This document shows positions 14,430-27,500 of a stretch of DNA of 64,000 nucleotides, piece by piece. Each line of letters starts with the position of its first letter. The first letter of the stretch is position 1. The notes below the pieces were generated by a model, which was not told the origin of the DNA, did no database searches, and saw only the letters and a list, made by a program, of their open reading frames with translations. The stretch is from Sitta carolinensis (taxonomy: Eukaryota > Chordata > Aves > Passeriformes > Sittidae): assembly GCA_032173965.1 (NCBI GenBank), contig CM063284.1:101308410-101372409 (forward strand), in the 5' to 3' direction. The translations under genes were made by a program, and so were the position numbers.

Positions 14430-15060
14430 ACACAGAGCAGCGGCTCCCGGCAGCGGAGGAAAGCTCCGTGCCAGCTCTGCGGCACCATCTAGCGCCAAGA
14501 GGGAACAACGCTCTTGGGATAACAGATCCACGCAGAGCTCAGGACAACGCAAAATAAAGGCACGTAAATACAAATCGAAAGCAAGCAAGACAACTGCTGC
14601 CAACCCATTTTCACTGTGCACATGCTGGGACCTGCTTCTGTCAGTCTAGGACTTGAGAGTTTCTGTGGCGCGGTCCAAACTGGTCGCACACCGGTGAAGA
14701 TGCTGGCAGCTCACGCTGCAGAGTCCGGCCGCGCTCCTTACCGCTAATTCCCACAGGACTCGGCAGATGAATCACAACAGCCACATGTTCTCGAAACGTA
14801 CGTGCAGCCTCGCAGCTGCCTCTCCGCTCCTGCTCCCGGCTGACGGCTGCTCTGGAACTTACAGCTCTGAAACAAAGACCCACCAGCCTTGCGGGAGGTG
14901 ATCAGAGAACACTCGTGCACATCCTCTCCAACAGGTCCCGAGGCGGAGGAAGAGCCGAGCCCAGCTCTGGGCATGCTGGCCTCTACAGACCATTAACTCT
15001 GAGATTCATGTCCCTGCTCAGACTCAAACCGCAGATCCCCAGCGGTTCCCTTCGGCTCTC
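14430..15060. promoter_or_regulatory. Isolated CpG-rich patch beyond the NAPG 3' end
   Basis: CpG dinucleotides, almost absent for kilobases on either side, are frequent here (more than two dozen by eye), with runs such as CCGGCCGCGC and CGAAACGTACG. No conserved protein is encoded. It could be an orphan CpG island, the promoter of a non-coding transcript, or a boundary element. Function is inferred from composition only. Confidence 0.45.
14481..14497 (-). promoter_or_regulatory. CTCF-like motif
   Basis: The minus strand reads GGCGCTAGATGGTGCC, which shares the CTAGATGG core with the well-known CTCF-type sequence CCACTAGATGGCGCC (about 12 of 15 positions by eye). It lies in the CpG-rich patch between NAPG and its downstream neighbour. 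One motif match is weak evidence of binding. Confidence 0.35.
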
Positions 15061-15185
15061 TAAAGTTACATCCACTTCCTCCAATTTTATTACCACTACT
15101 AGTCGTAGAGGTTGGGGTCGCTTCTTTTTTCCATTTCCTGCATCCAAAAAAGTTCACTGCTTATTATAAATCTAGATGACATGCA

Positions 15186-15208
15186 TTTTTTTTTTTTTTT
15201 TTTTTTTT
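15186..15208. repeat. Poly(T) run of 23
   Basis: Uninterrupted T on the plus strand. It lies between the distal NAPG 3' end and the CpG-rich patch. No retrocopy was recognised next to it. Confidence 0.9.
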
Positions 15209-15620
15209 CCCTGAGAGCAGCTGAGAGCAGTTCTTAAAATTTTATCAGCTGCATACTTGCAGCATCTAAGGAACAATTCCTGCTACACTGGTAGAACTTC
15301 AGTGCCAGATTCTTCAACCTTCAAATATTCCAGCAAGTTTCAGTTTAAAATAGTAGAAAAGGTGATTTTTCTAAAATTATGAAGTCTCCAAAGAGTTACA
15401 GAATTCACATCCTTAAGTTGTGTGAAATCTGGTTGTTTTTCAAACTCCCCATTGATTCCAACTTGAATAATGACAATCTTGTATTCTCATGCCAAAAAAC
15501 AGTTTGAAAATCTATCCCAGTGACAAATTAAAGATAATTAACATTCATTTTCAAATGGTGGCCCGCTGTAGGACCTGATCAACAACAGAGAAAGCTACTA
15601 CACATGCATTAATTTCAATT

Positions 15621-15626
15621 TTTATT
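15621..15626 (-). terminator. NAPG: Distal poly(A) signal candidate of NAPG (AATAAA)
   Basis: AATAAA on the minus strand is followed about 15 nt later by ATTAATGCA and then by a GT-rich element (TGCATGTGTAG and TGTTGTTG), the classical layout of a strong cleavage site. Two further AATAAA copies lie nearby at 15860-15855 and 15868-15863. Confidence 0.55.
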
Positions 15627-18282
15627 CTTCATGTTGGTGAAACACACAGCCTCTTCTCAAGAGGCAGCATCTGTACAGCTGTTACAAACACATTTTGTAG
15701 TCTATTACACCACAGACTTGGGAAATGATTAAGTAAAGCACAGGCTTCACACTGCACTTGAACATCTGAGTATTAAGTTAAGATAATTTAGAAATCTTCT
15801 GATTTTACATATACGTTGCATCGGCCATTGCTCAGCCTCCATGCACAATTTAAATTTATTTTTTTATTAAAGTCAACACTGGTTTTGGAAACTCTTGCTG
15901 TAAATGTTATATTTTCCATTTTAGATCACTTAAATGGTATTTACATAAGTGTGCAAATTGCTTTGAAAGATAGAAACAAACACTAACACTAATATACAGA
16001 CAGTTTCTTCTATAGTTAAACATTTACTAAAAGGCAGTTAACATTCCTAACACACTTTCACTGTCTAAAATAGGAGAATAAGTTATATAAAATAGACCAT
16101 CTTATTTTCAGACACTTCCATTTCTGCAGATTTGGTCTTTGCAGCAACATTGCAATTAAAGATTAAGATTCTACTACTAAGAATCAGAAATGTCAATTTA
16201 ATGGCAGCTTAACGCATTTAGTACCAGTCACTTTTGTCCCAGATTTTCCACGCTTGGCACATGACAAAGAAACAACTTGAAGAAGGGAGAAAGACAGTTT
16301 TGCATGTCTATTTTTTTTTTTTTGGCCATAAGGAAAGAACTTCTAAAAATGCAACACATAAATTTTAATTTTTCTTTTAAGGGCCTGTTAAGTGTTACAA
16401 GCACAGTTTAAATAAGTCTGAAAATTCTTCCACAGAAGCACACAAAGTTCCCAGTTTTCTTATGCACCTCATTTCAGATACATGCAATTGTTCACACACA
16501 CAAAAAGCAGACTGATACAATAAAACTGATTTCAGAACTAGAAGGAGCAGGAAATGCTTGAAGAAAATTACCTAGTATTCCCTGAGTTCCTACGTGTGTG
16601 TTTTTTTCTACCTGTGATAAAGAGTCACCATAATAAGTGTTATATTCAACTTGATTAAAATCCAGAAGGCAGGAGTTATACTTCAGTTAAACTGAAGTGA
16701 GTTCCTCCAACAGTGGAAATTCTAGAAGAGTTCTAGAATTCTAGGGAAGTCCTCAAAACCATCTTTCATGTATACCTGCAAGCATTCTCAGAGAAAAGCA
16801 ACTCACTTCCTAAAATTTCATAGAGACAAAACTTTTATATACATCATCAATAACAAATGGAAATTACCCATCATTACCATGAAGAACTACAGGTGCATCT
16901 TAAATAGCTTTAAAACTCATGGTTATTATTATTACACAAAACTGGTTTTTGAACTCTCATTAAATTGAATAATGTGACTTTCTAACATTACAGCAAATTA
17001 TGTTGCAGTTTGTGCTCCCATCTCAATGTTACTGAGTGCTATTCAGCCCAAGGAAAGTGAGCACTAGCCCTCAAAAATTTGAACCTTCATCACAATTACA
17101 ACCTGACACAATTTTGTCAGACATATGCTTGATATTTCTGATGACATCCAATTCCTTAACATGGCAGAAACTATCTGAACACTTTAGACGATGCTTTTGC
17201 TTTTGGTCTTTTGTTTATAGAGCTTTGGGCATCACACACAAATCCCTGCTGGATTCCAAGTGATGCCAACCCTAGAGCACACTTTGCTTAGGTCCTGCTG
17301 AAGAAACAAGCCATAGGTGTAACTCCTAGACTGGACGACTTCTAAGGATAAAATGGTGAAACAAATTTAGGACACTAAAGAAACTTGATGACTTGACACA
17401 TGATGAAACCAAACAGAAACAGGATGCATTAATATTTGGTTATCTTGGATTCTAAGCTAGTTTGAAAAATGCCACTTATAGGAGATATCTGTTCAATGCT
17501 TTGAAAATATGAAAGAATCAAAAGTCTTAATAGACTAGCACACCGATTAGCAAATAAACACCTAGGATGCTCATGAACTCAAACATATAACTGAGACATT
17601 CCACCTAAGTTTTTGTTAAACATAAGTCTTTAGAAGTTTATATTCAGTGCACATTACCTGCTAACTTCAGTTTCTTGTTTGGTTATGGCACACTTCAAAA
17701 ACACTGCTAAGAATGGTTGTTCACTCCTTTTTTTTCTAAGGTGCACATTGCAAACATTATGGACACACTTATTTCCAAGTACTTCAGGTCAACAAATTTT
17801 TTATGAGGAAAGGCAGACATGTATTTTTAAGCTTCAAGATAACTTCAACCTAGTATACTCAAGAGTTTTTCACATGTGAAAAATAAGACATTCCCCAGTG
17901 GAGTAAAAACATGTTGAAAACAAAGTGAATGCTCCCCCTAGTGCTTACACAAGCAAAAATCCTGTCTGGTACAGTCTGCCTTAAACGGTCTTAAACAGGA
18001 GATAAATAGCCAAGTGGATGATCATACATTTAAATACAAAAACAACAGCAAACATCTTACTGGAACCAAAAGTGTCAGCTGTTGAAATCCAGCATTTAAA
18101 ATTTAGTAACACTCTCCCTCCAGTGCTTCTGGGGTTTTGGATTCTTTTAAACTGTGCTTTTAGTAAAACTCTTCTCAATTTTTTCCATCAGCTGAAGGCA
18201 GGGCCCTAAGGAAGCTCCTGCCAGGTAAGAGATGAAGCCCAAAGATGTTTCAAGATGATAGGTACAATCATGCTTTTTCTCC

Positions 18283-18288
18283 TTTATT
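18283..18288 (-). terminator. NAPG: Proximal poly(A) signal of NAPG (AATAAA)
   Basis: A canonical AATAAA on the minus strand, about 135 nt after the stop codon, followed at a suitable distance by a CATGATTGT stretch. Context only; no transcript evidence. Confidence 0.55.
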
Positions 18289-18421
18289 GCACTCAGAAGC
18301 TGCCAAGTTAATGTTAGTATTCTCATAACACAATTGCAATGAAGCTCTGGTAAATCTGGTACCTTTGGATATCGTTCAGCATCACAGGTCAGTCAGAGAG
18401 TGATGACAAACTAGTCTGTAG

Positions 18422-18571
18422 CTAGCACAGTCCACCAGAATATTCATCCTCTTCCTCATCAGCATGAGACCCTGCTGCAGCTGGTCCTCTGGCTTTGTCT
18501 TGGGCAGCGTTTGGAGATTTCTTCTTGATTCCACCTCCTGGGACCACCAAGGTAAGACCAAGCTTGGCATA
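18422..18571 (-). CDS. NAPG: NAPG coding exon 12 (terminal coding exon)
   Basis: 150 nt, residues 266-314 and the TAG stop. It encodes YAKLGLTLVVPGGGIKKKSP, a variable Ala/Gly-rich linker (about residues 286-301) and the conserved acidic tail ending GGLC. The linker is where this protein differs most from human and accounts for the two extra residues. Confidence 0.96.
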   Translation of the reverse strand, partial: YAKLGLTLVVPGGGIKKKSPNAAQDKARGPAAAGSHADEEEDEYSGGLC

Positions 18572-21500
18572 CTGGCAATAACAAGGCAAGTTTAATTTCT
18601 GTACTATCACAGAATTGACTGATGCTCACAATAAGCAAGCAGGCAACACTCAGTACAGAAACAGAGTGATGATACTCTCAGGATGTATTTTTCCAGCTTG
18701 GAATAAACATAACGTTGGTTCATTTTTCTCTCTCTCAAATACCCTGAGAATGGGATATGAGATCTGTATTGATGCTGCTTATTATCAAATAAATTGGCTA
18801 CATAGCTCCTCTAGTTCAAGCTTTATGTAGAAAAGAAATAATTCCAGTATGTAGCTATTCATACATTATCTAGTATTAGATCACGTAAACAGTCTTTCAA
18901 GTGTTGTTCAGCAAGACTAGTACCTTAATTTTTCTACTCAATGAAGTAAAATTAGCCAATACTGCTATTGGGTTTGGCATGGATGAATATTTCCATTACT
19001 TTGCACCTTTCCTATCCTATCCTTCCTACAATTTACAAATCCAATTAAATAAAAAATGGTGGGGAAAGAGAAACAACTACTTGCACCAAATTCAAAATCT
19101 ATCCTATTACTAAGAATAAGCAATGGAAAAAAACATTCGATGATGCCATCCTGTAGGCATCATGCTCTGTTCATGTTTATGCACATTTATCTGCTGCATG
19201 GTATTTCTGAGAAAAAGCAGAAGCAGCAAAATGTTCTTGCCCTTAAGGAAGCAAGCAGAAGAGAACTGAATTTTGGTCAACTCATTAAACAAATTCAGCA
19301 AATCCTTAACAAACTGTTCTTTCATGTAATCCTTCACACCATCTGAAAGACAGGCTGCACCATCACTAGCAGGCAAAATAAAAGAATGCAGGAAGCTCAC
19401 AGTCAAAGGAGCATGAGAGGAGCATGACCACAGACTGTGGTCATCTAATTTTCCTCTACTAGGGAAAAAACCCCACCCTCTTAACCTGAAGAAACACCCA
19501 AATCACAGGATCTGCCTACTTACATCATTATCCATGTATTTGAAGAGTGGAGAATTACAGACTTCGGAAACTTGATCCTGATCTTGTTGATCATACCCTT
19601 CTAGAAGTTGCTCCAGTGCTGCACAGTCTTCACTTCCATTAAATCCTGGTATACTGAAAGAAATTAAGAGTTGATTTCTTCAGGTACATTAATCATATCC
19701 ATAAAAATTACACTTTAAATAATATCAGTTTGCACACTGCAAGTAAGACCACAATCATAGTCAAGACAAAACAAGAATATTAGATTTTTAATACTTTTTT
19801 CCTGATTAGTCAATAAATTCTCTCCTCCTTACATACAGAAAAATTCTGTCATGAGTTTCTGTATATAAAACTGGAGATTTCGAAAACATAAGTAAGATGT
19901 TTAAAGACTGAACCTGAAACATTATTTCTGAAGTATTATTTCTGAAGTAAAGTAGTACAATTTAAGTTACACATATGTTCATTTCACTAAAAACACAGTT
20001 TAAGTAAAAACATGTTGTTTTGAGTTTTGCTATTGAAGTTCCAATGAAAGTTGAAATTAAGAATTTCCAGGGTTAAACACTAATCCGTATTCTGACACCA
20101 AAATTTTCTCCTTTAACATGTCAGGAACTTTTAATTTCCATCTCATTTCCCCTGTCACACATAACGAGTTTTTTATGACTTTGCATTTTAGGTTTGTTAT
20201 GAAGAATCACTGTAGCCATTACAGCTAAATCTGTTGTGTATCAGAAAGACTCCTGATAGCCATATACCAGGGAAAATTGTTTTACTGTAAGTCAACAAAA
20301 TTGAAGGTTAAACATTTATGAAAGAACAATCTCAAGTAAGATTTCACTACACTAGTGAAATACTCGGTTCAAAATCATAGGACACAAAATAAACTTACCT
20401 GTAGCTTTCCCTCACACATCTTTCTGCAGCAACATAATCATTTCTATGAAGATGAACTAAGACTTGAGCAATAGTTTTCTAAACAAACAAACAAAAACAT
20501 TAAGCCTTGCAATTCTTTAGAAATTAACAATAAAATATGAGAAAAATAGTAGACTGTTAATATCTAGTAGGAGAAAGGTCATTACAATCCACAATCATCC
20601 TAAGATACTGCCCAACAAGTGAGTCAGAACAATCTAGTGAAAAAGCAGAGAGCCATCTTCTCAGCTGATACTAAATAGGTTATCTCCTATAACATTTTAA
20701 TGGATTGTTGGCCCAAGTAACAGTTTTTGTAGTTGGGGGTTTTTTATAACATCTTTATGTTTTATGTGTTTTTCGGTTTTGACAGCTCCCGTAGATAACA
20801 GCATCTTACCTTAAAAATTATAAAAGCACAGCTAAAGTTTGGGGAAACACCACTACCAGAAAATCTCATCATTTAGCATGAAACTTATCGCTTAATCAAG
20901 AGGTACCCATCATCTGTCAGATGTCGGTAACAACAAAAATAAAAAAATTGAAACGTATTATGAGAAGCTGTCTCTTAGAATTTACCTTATAGCAAGTGGG
21001 GTAGTTTTCAATTTCCTTATAAATACTTTTTTCCTTCTGAAGAGACAATGCAGCCTCATCTAATCTAAAAACAAAAAAATCAGAAGTATCAGTGCCAAGG
21101 ATACAACCCAATGAACCCAAAGCTAATTATAAAGTGTTTAACTAATACAGTGTCAAGTCTACTGGAATAAACAGCAACACAACTGAAAATCAGATCTTAC
21201 TAGCAGAGTAGGTAAATATATAGTCAGCAATTCCTTTTGTGTACATGCTAAGAACATCTCTGGTATTTATTCAGAGAAACCTTGGGTTTTGTAACATTTT
21301 GCAAGACAAATGCTTTCTCACATACACTAATGCATTTCTATATGTCCTGAGGTTACTATGATCTATCAGTAAGTCTGATATCCCTGAACTAGCAATACAG
21401 TTCTTAAAGGACCTAGATGTTTCAGTGAAGCAAGCCTAAGATGAACTAAAGGTCAAGTTTGGTGTCAGGAATTTACAATTAAATTTGTCTCACTGAGACT

Positions 21501-24500
21501 TCAAGATTCACTCTTCTTAAAGAAGTCCAGAATCAGACTGCTGCAGATTTCTTTCTTCAGGTTAGTCGTAATTCCTCTACCCCACAGCTATAGAAGATTT
21601 TCAAGTATTTTCGACATATTAATGTTGGGAAAAAATAAAATCCTGAAGTAGTTTAAGAATTAATGAAAACTGGTGTTTACACAGAGCAAAAGTCTTTCAG
21701 CTCACATTCTCCTATCCCAGAACATAAAACAGGTGGTTCTTGGATGAACATGGCATATCTCACAGCAACTGGATCTTAGTTTGAAGCGAGTCCCAAATAA
21801 GAATTAATAGTACACAAACCAAACAACACCAAGACAAAAACCCACAATCAAAATCCCATTTTCAGATTTAATTACATTAAAAGAAGAAAAAGGAATAGAG
21901 CTATACCTGCGTCCTCTGACCAGAAGTCTTGATGCCTTCCCTAGCATTTCTAATGCCTGCCGTAAACGTTCTTCATTCTAGAGAAGAAAAAAAAAAGAAT
22001 TTAGACCTTCTTATTTCATTTGCACAGAATTAAGAGCACTAGACTTTAATCTAAGTGTGTCACCTGTAACTTAGACCAACTATTAGTTATTAGATCAGCA
22101 GTTCACACACTCAAGGGAAACATGAGGTGTATTGGTGCTCCTAAGTTCCATAGCCAGCTCCTGTATAGATCTGCTCAGCAGAGGAATGTCAATGCAAATA
22201 TGCTAATCTGGAAATACATGGCAACTGACAATACAGAAATACATCAAAGCCGCTTGCAAAAAGGCAAATCCTTGGCTCATGGAATGGGTGGAGCACCAAG
22301 CAAAATATTTTCTTCTGTGCCTTCTAGGGTTTCAAATTATTCTGGGTTCCAGTATTCAACAGCAGACATGTCTTTACCCTCTGTACTTCCCAACGAGACA
22401 CAGAACATTTAAACTACAAAATTCAGATTATGTCAAATCCTAAACTGAGAAAAAGGCAAAGCAAACTGACTCCTAACTTTTGTAATCTCCTTCTCTACAG
22501 CATGAGAAGCCTTCACTGATGTAAAATGAAGGAAATGGGGTATAAATAATTTAGTAGCTAATCTTAGGCTTTTTCTTTGCTTTATAGCTGAAAGAAAAAA
22601 AAAAAACATCAAACTAAAAACACCCATAAAAATCCCCCACTTACTTCAAACACCGATGCTGCTTGCTGATAGAGCTGCACAGCCTTCTCTGGACTCACAT
22701 TTTCTATTAATCTGTAATAAACATCAATACTTTCTCTTCAGATGAAAGGAAAATATCTTTCACCTGAGAGCATCAAAAAGACATAAAACAAAACCCCAGA
22801 CATACCCATGCCCTGCACAGATTCTAGCCACCAGTAAGTCAGACTCACTTTCCAGCTCGTTCCAGTGCAATGGCTGCTGTGTCTGGTGTCCCATTCTCCA
22901 GGTACATCATACTGGCTTTCTCGATCAGCTGCACTGCTTCAGGGAGCCTCTGCATCTCCTACAAGGCAAGAGGCACAGGAACACAGCTGTCAGGAAAGAA
23001 GCTTATGTGCAAGGACACAAATCAAAGCAAACTGCAATAACTTATTTATTAAGATTCTAATTTTTATTTACAAACTTGTAGGACACTAGTGAAAGCTGAC
23101 CACCAACTCCATAAAATCCACTTTTAAGTACTAAACTTTTGTTTAGTCATGAACTTGTGGTAGTTTAGAGTAAAAGCAGCATCATTCTTCTGCTACCCTC
23201 TGATAAGACGAACTCTTCTTTCCTTCTACAAAAGGAAAATTATTTTTCCCCCCAAATACAAATGCTGCTCTCCTAATCTACTGAAGGTAGAAGTAGGGAC
23301 TCGGAGCTAACAAAAAAATTTCACTTGCATATGCAATTTGCTTATATATATTTGTAAAATGGTCCAGTGCCCAATATTCATCACTCTAAAGTAGAACTTA
23401 AAATTAAAACTAGTAAATGAGAATACCTTTAGCATCATGCCAGCTTGTTCATAAGCTCTGCAGAGAAAAAGAAATGTACAATTTGGTTAGAAATGGTGTA
23501 TTACAACAAACCGTAGCTATGCAGCAAAAGTTAATGTGCATTGATTATCTAACATCTTCTTTAACTGTTAATATTTAATGCTTTGAGGATGTTTCAAGAG
23601 TTTTATTTAATGACACAGCTTACATGTAACTTTATTTTCCACAAAATTCAACCACACTCCCCAGTAAAAATCTGTTCTAACCTGATTCCCAGACAGTATT
23701 TTGATTATTGTCATTTCTGAAATAGTCTTTAATTAAAAATTTCTTAATTAGCTCAATTAGTAGAATTTCAAAATTATGTGAAGTTCATCTAAGAAAAATA
23801 TTTGTTATCAAAAGGTGCTGAAGAATGCCAAAATCATAATTTCTTCAGGTGGCCATTATAGGTTTTCAGACTTTCCTAGCTCATCGAGCTTCCATTGAAC
23901 TTATTTTGAAGCAGCAAAATTACTTGAATCTGAACACATACTATACTGAGATAAAAATAACAGTTCATGCTTGACCTGTATGTTAAAAAATCTGTTTCAG
24001 ATTACTTAGCACTTCTGTACTTACTTGGCGGCATGAAAGAGACTGGACATAAAATTGTTGAAGTCAAGGACAAAAGCCACAAAAATAGAATGCAGGAAAA
24101 ATATTAATGTACAAAATCTTACGCAACTACTGATTTCAAAGCAAGGAACCCCATGAAGGCAAATTGAACCTAGTACAACTGCAGGCAAGTTGTCAACAAT
24201 AAATAAATCTAAGGACAGAATAAATGTGATATAACAATATATAGCTACATATAAAGTTGTAAACAGCACATTTATTTAAAATATGTTCCTGCTTACTAAA
24301 TATTAATACAAGTATTGTAATAATGTCAAAGTTTCATTTAGTTTATACTATGCATTAGTAAGTAATTAAAAACCAACTACATTTCTGAAGCAGTACCTAG
24401 GTATCTCAAGCACCTGTCTGCTGTTATTTGGGACAAAATTAACTTTCTCACCAACAGTTCTTTAATTTTCCCACTCAGAGCACACAGGAATAGACTTTTA

Positions 24501-27500
24501 AAAAGCAATTCTGTTACACTGACAAAATGTGCAAATATGTTAAATAACCAGCTACCAACCCCCATTACTCCAATCTAAGTAGCAACTAGTCAGCCTCTTG
24601 GAAAGAAAGAATCTCAATCAGTGAAAAGATACGCTTTATTGTTTTCATGTGCCTCAGCTTCCCGTAAACAGGCTTCCCTGGCCTGGTCAAACTGCTTGGC
24701 ATTCTTAAAAGCAACAGCTGCAAGAAAGCAAATAAGGATTTTATTTACAACTTGACATTGTCTTCTTTTTTACCACTGCTGCTCCAGAGTTTAGCTACCT
24801 AAAGATGCAAACATGCTCTTTAAATGCATGGTTACAGTTTACCAAAGTCTTCCCAAAAATCCCAGACAGTTCTCCTTGTTTCATTAGTTACTTAGTTCCT
24901 ATCAAAGACACTTATTATCAACATCACTTCCATACCACCACAGTATCATACCTAGCTCTCAATGTGTTTAGCTGCACTTTGATAGTCACTCATGCTGTAT
25001 TTTAATTACAGAAATGGAGAAATGCATAATTATATAATTTTAACCATTAGAAGTTATAAAAAGTCAGAAATGTGCCTCCAACATAGCATACCCATAACTC
25101 TGTCAGCACAATCTTTTCAGTGTACAAATACGAATTTCTATCTCTTTTAACTAATAAAATATAAAGAAAGATTCAAAATAAATTTCAATTTATAAATGCT
25201 CCAGTTGTTCTTTTAAATTTGTATTTTTATATTTAGTCTTAGGTGAGTAAGTAGGAATGCCTAGAGTAAGAAGTCAAAAGACCATGACAAATTACTACTA
25301 CAAGAAAGAAGAAAATGCTTAAGAACAAAAAGAAATTAACTAGTAAGGATTTTATATTCAGTGACACTTGACAGTGGAAAAGGAAGGAATGAGACCTTAC
25401 TGTGCCTGGGAGAAAAACCCAAAAACAACCTGGCAGCACCTCACCTTACTGAGACAGTATTTGACAGGACGTATTCCATAAGATGATGATAAAGCAAAAT
25501 TTTAAAACCAGCTTGAACGTCTGTTGTTTTGTAGACAAAGTCACAGGATTTGGGGGTGGACAAGTGAAAGAAGGAAAGAAAGCTTTATTTTTGTCACATA
25601 TAGCAATATAAAAAATAGAAGTTGTAAGCTTGAAAAGAAATGGTTTTGGAAACTGTTCTAGATCTCCAAGTACAACCTGAAATTTATTTTACAGTGCTAC
25701 CAGAGGATTTTCTGTTATTTCATCTTACATTTAGTCTTCACAACAGTTTTACTTACACAGAAACATAATAAAAATATGTAAATCATTACCAAGGACTACA
25801 CTTGATGAACACTTTGAAATATATAGCCATATTTACAGCCACACATACCTGCTTTCCCATATTCAGTAGCTGCACTGTCATAATCTGGTTTCCACTTTAA
25901 GAATCCAGTTTTCAGGCTAAAACACAAGAAACAATTAGAAAAGGTTTTATGTTTTACCATCCAGGCACTTCAGAACACTTCAAACTTTTAGAATACCCCT
26001 GCAAATGAGCAATTACCTATGTGTCAATACTATGGTGGCATCACTACCATAAAAACAAATGCCAGCACTGCTAAGAATTGCATAAAGCACTGCAATTATC
26101 TCCCATAGTTACAACCCTCACCCTAACATGCTTCTACTGATCCCAGAGAGTCTTCCCAAGTCCATCTTCTCAGCAGTAAGAAGTCAGCAAAGGAAAAATA
26201 CTTCCTCCTACACCAACATGATATCTACGGATTTCTAATACCTCAACACCTGACAATATTTTTTTCACACATCAGGAAGTTCCTGGCATTCCTCTACAGG
26301 AATTTTTTTTTGCTTCTGAGAATTATCAAAGACTCTCCAATGAATAAACAAATAAAAGAATTTACTTACTAACACAAAGACTCATACGTCATTTACATGT
26401 CTACAATAGATCATGACACTAAAAGGTGCCACACATAGGCATAGATACATAGGGGAAAATGAACACTGGAAAATCAGGTGAGTCATTAGGCAATTTGGAA
26501 TTCAATATGCTGACTTCACTTCTAAAAGAAATTTAAACATTACCATACCTTTACAGTCTACTAGCATATTTGTTGTAGGCCAACACATCTTATGCAATAC
26601 ATTCTTTACTTGGCAAAACAGTTGTATATGGATCCTAAGGTGGTCTTGTTGTCTTACTTGGATGATGACCATAGTGTGTAACTCTAACACAAGCTTTCGT
26701 ATAGTGTTATTTTTATCACAGCTAGAGTCTCAAATGCTTCAAGCTGAAACAGACAACACACTCAATCTACACACAATTTGAGATCTCAGTGCCTTTTATG
26801 TGAAGTGCTCTCCAGATAAACTTAATTCTGCTGGAGGGCACCTTCGGTCAAGTAACTTGAGTAAGATATGCTGAATGTTTTCGATTTCGAAGTTTTCCCT
26901 CTATGCAAATTTATACATTTGATCCATGATTTCCAGAGGGCCTGTCACTATTCTTACTAAAACTATGGCATCCTTGGATTAGTCAGCTCTATTACTTCAG
27001 TACTGTACTCTGTTGCAATTCAGACTTACAAGCAAAATGGCTACATTCAGTGTTAAAATGCACAGTAACAGATTATCAGGATGTTAAGCTCTCCAAAATA
27101 AATGTAAGTACAGTTCTTTGAAGCCACCTAAGAATTACCAATCACAAGTTTCTCACTGGCACGAAACAAATGCACACCACCTCAGCAAAGTCAAGCCCTT
27201 TTATCCAACAGTCTTCATAACTCTTTTCTCCCACCTGTCTATAGCTTTAAGGTGTGCCAGGAGAGGTTTAGGAGGGACGTTTGGAAGAAATTCTTCACAG
27301 AAAGAGTTATTAGATAACGGAATGGGCTGCCCAGGGAGGCGTTAAGAGTCACCATCCTCAGAGGTGTTTAAGGAAAGACTGGATGTGACACCCAGCGCCT
27401 TGATCTAGTTGACAGAGTAGTGTTAGGTCACAGGTTGGATTCGATCATCTTAGAAACCTTTTCCAACCTAACTGATTCTGTGACTTGTCTTCCTCCCACT

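Larger units (their letters stand above)
15605..18421 (-). other. NAPG: NAPG 3' UTR, extent inferred (long form)
   Basis: AT-rich sequence with no other gene recognised. It would be about 2.8 kb if the distal poly(A) signal is used and about 0.15 kb if the proximal one is. The lower boundary is inferred from the signal at 15626-15621 and the GT-rich stretch after it, not from transcripts. Confidence 0.5.

Noticed and set aside
16719..16745. Palindromic TTCTAGAA/TTCTAGAATTCTAG cluster considered as a regulatory hairpin
   Set aside because: Short, AT-rich and within the putative 3' UTR; no known element matches and such repeats arise easily by chance.
20917..21120. A 67-codon minus-strand frame taken as a stand-alone small gene
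   Set aside because: It is NAPG exon 9 (LDEAALSLQKEKSIYKEIEN) with flanking intron read through on both sides.
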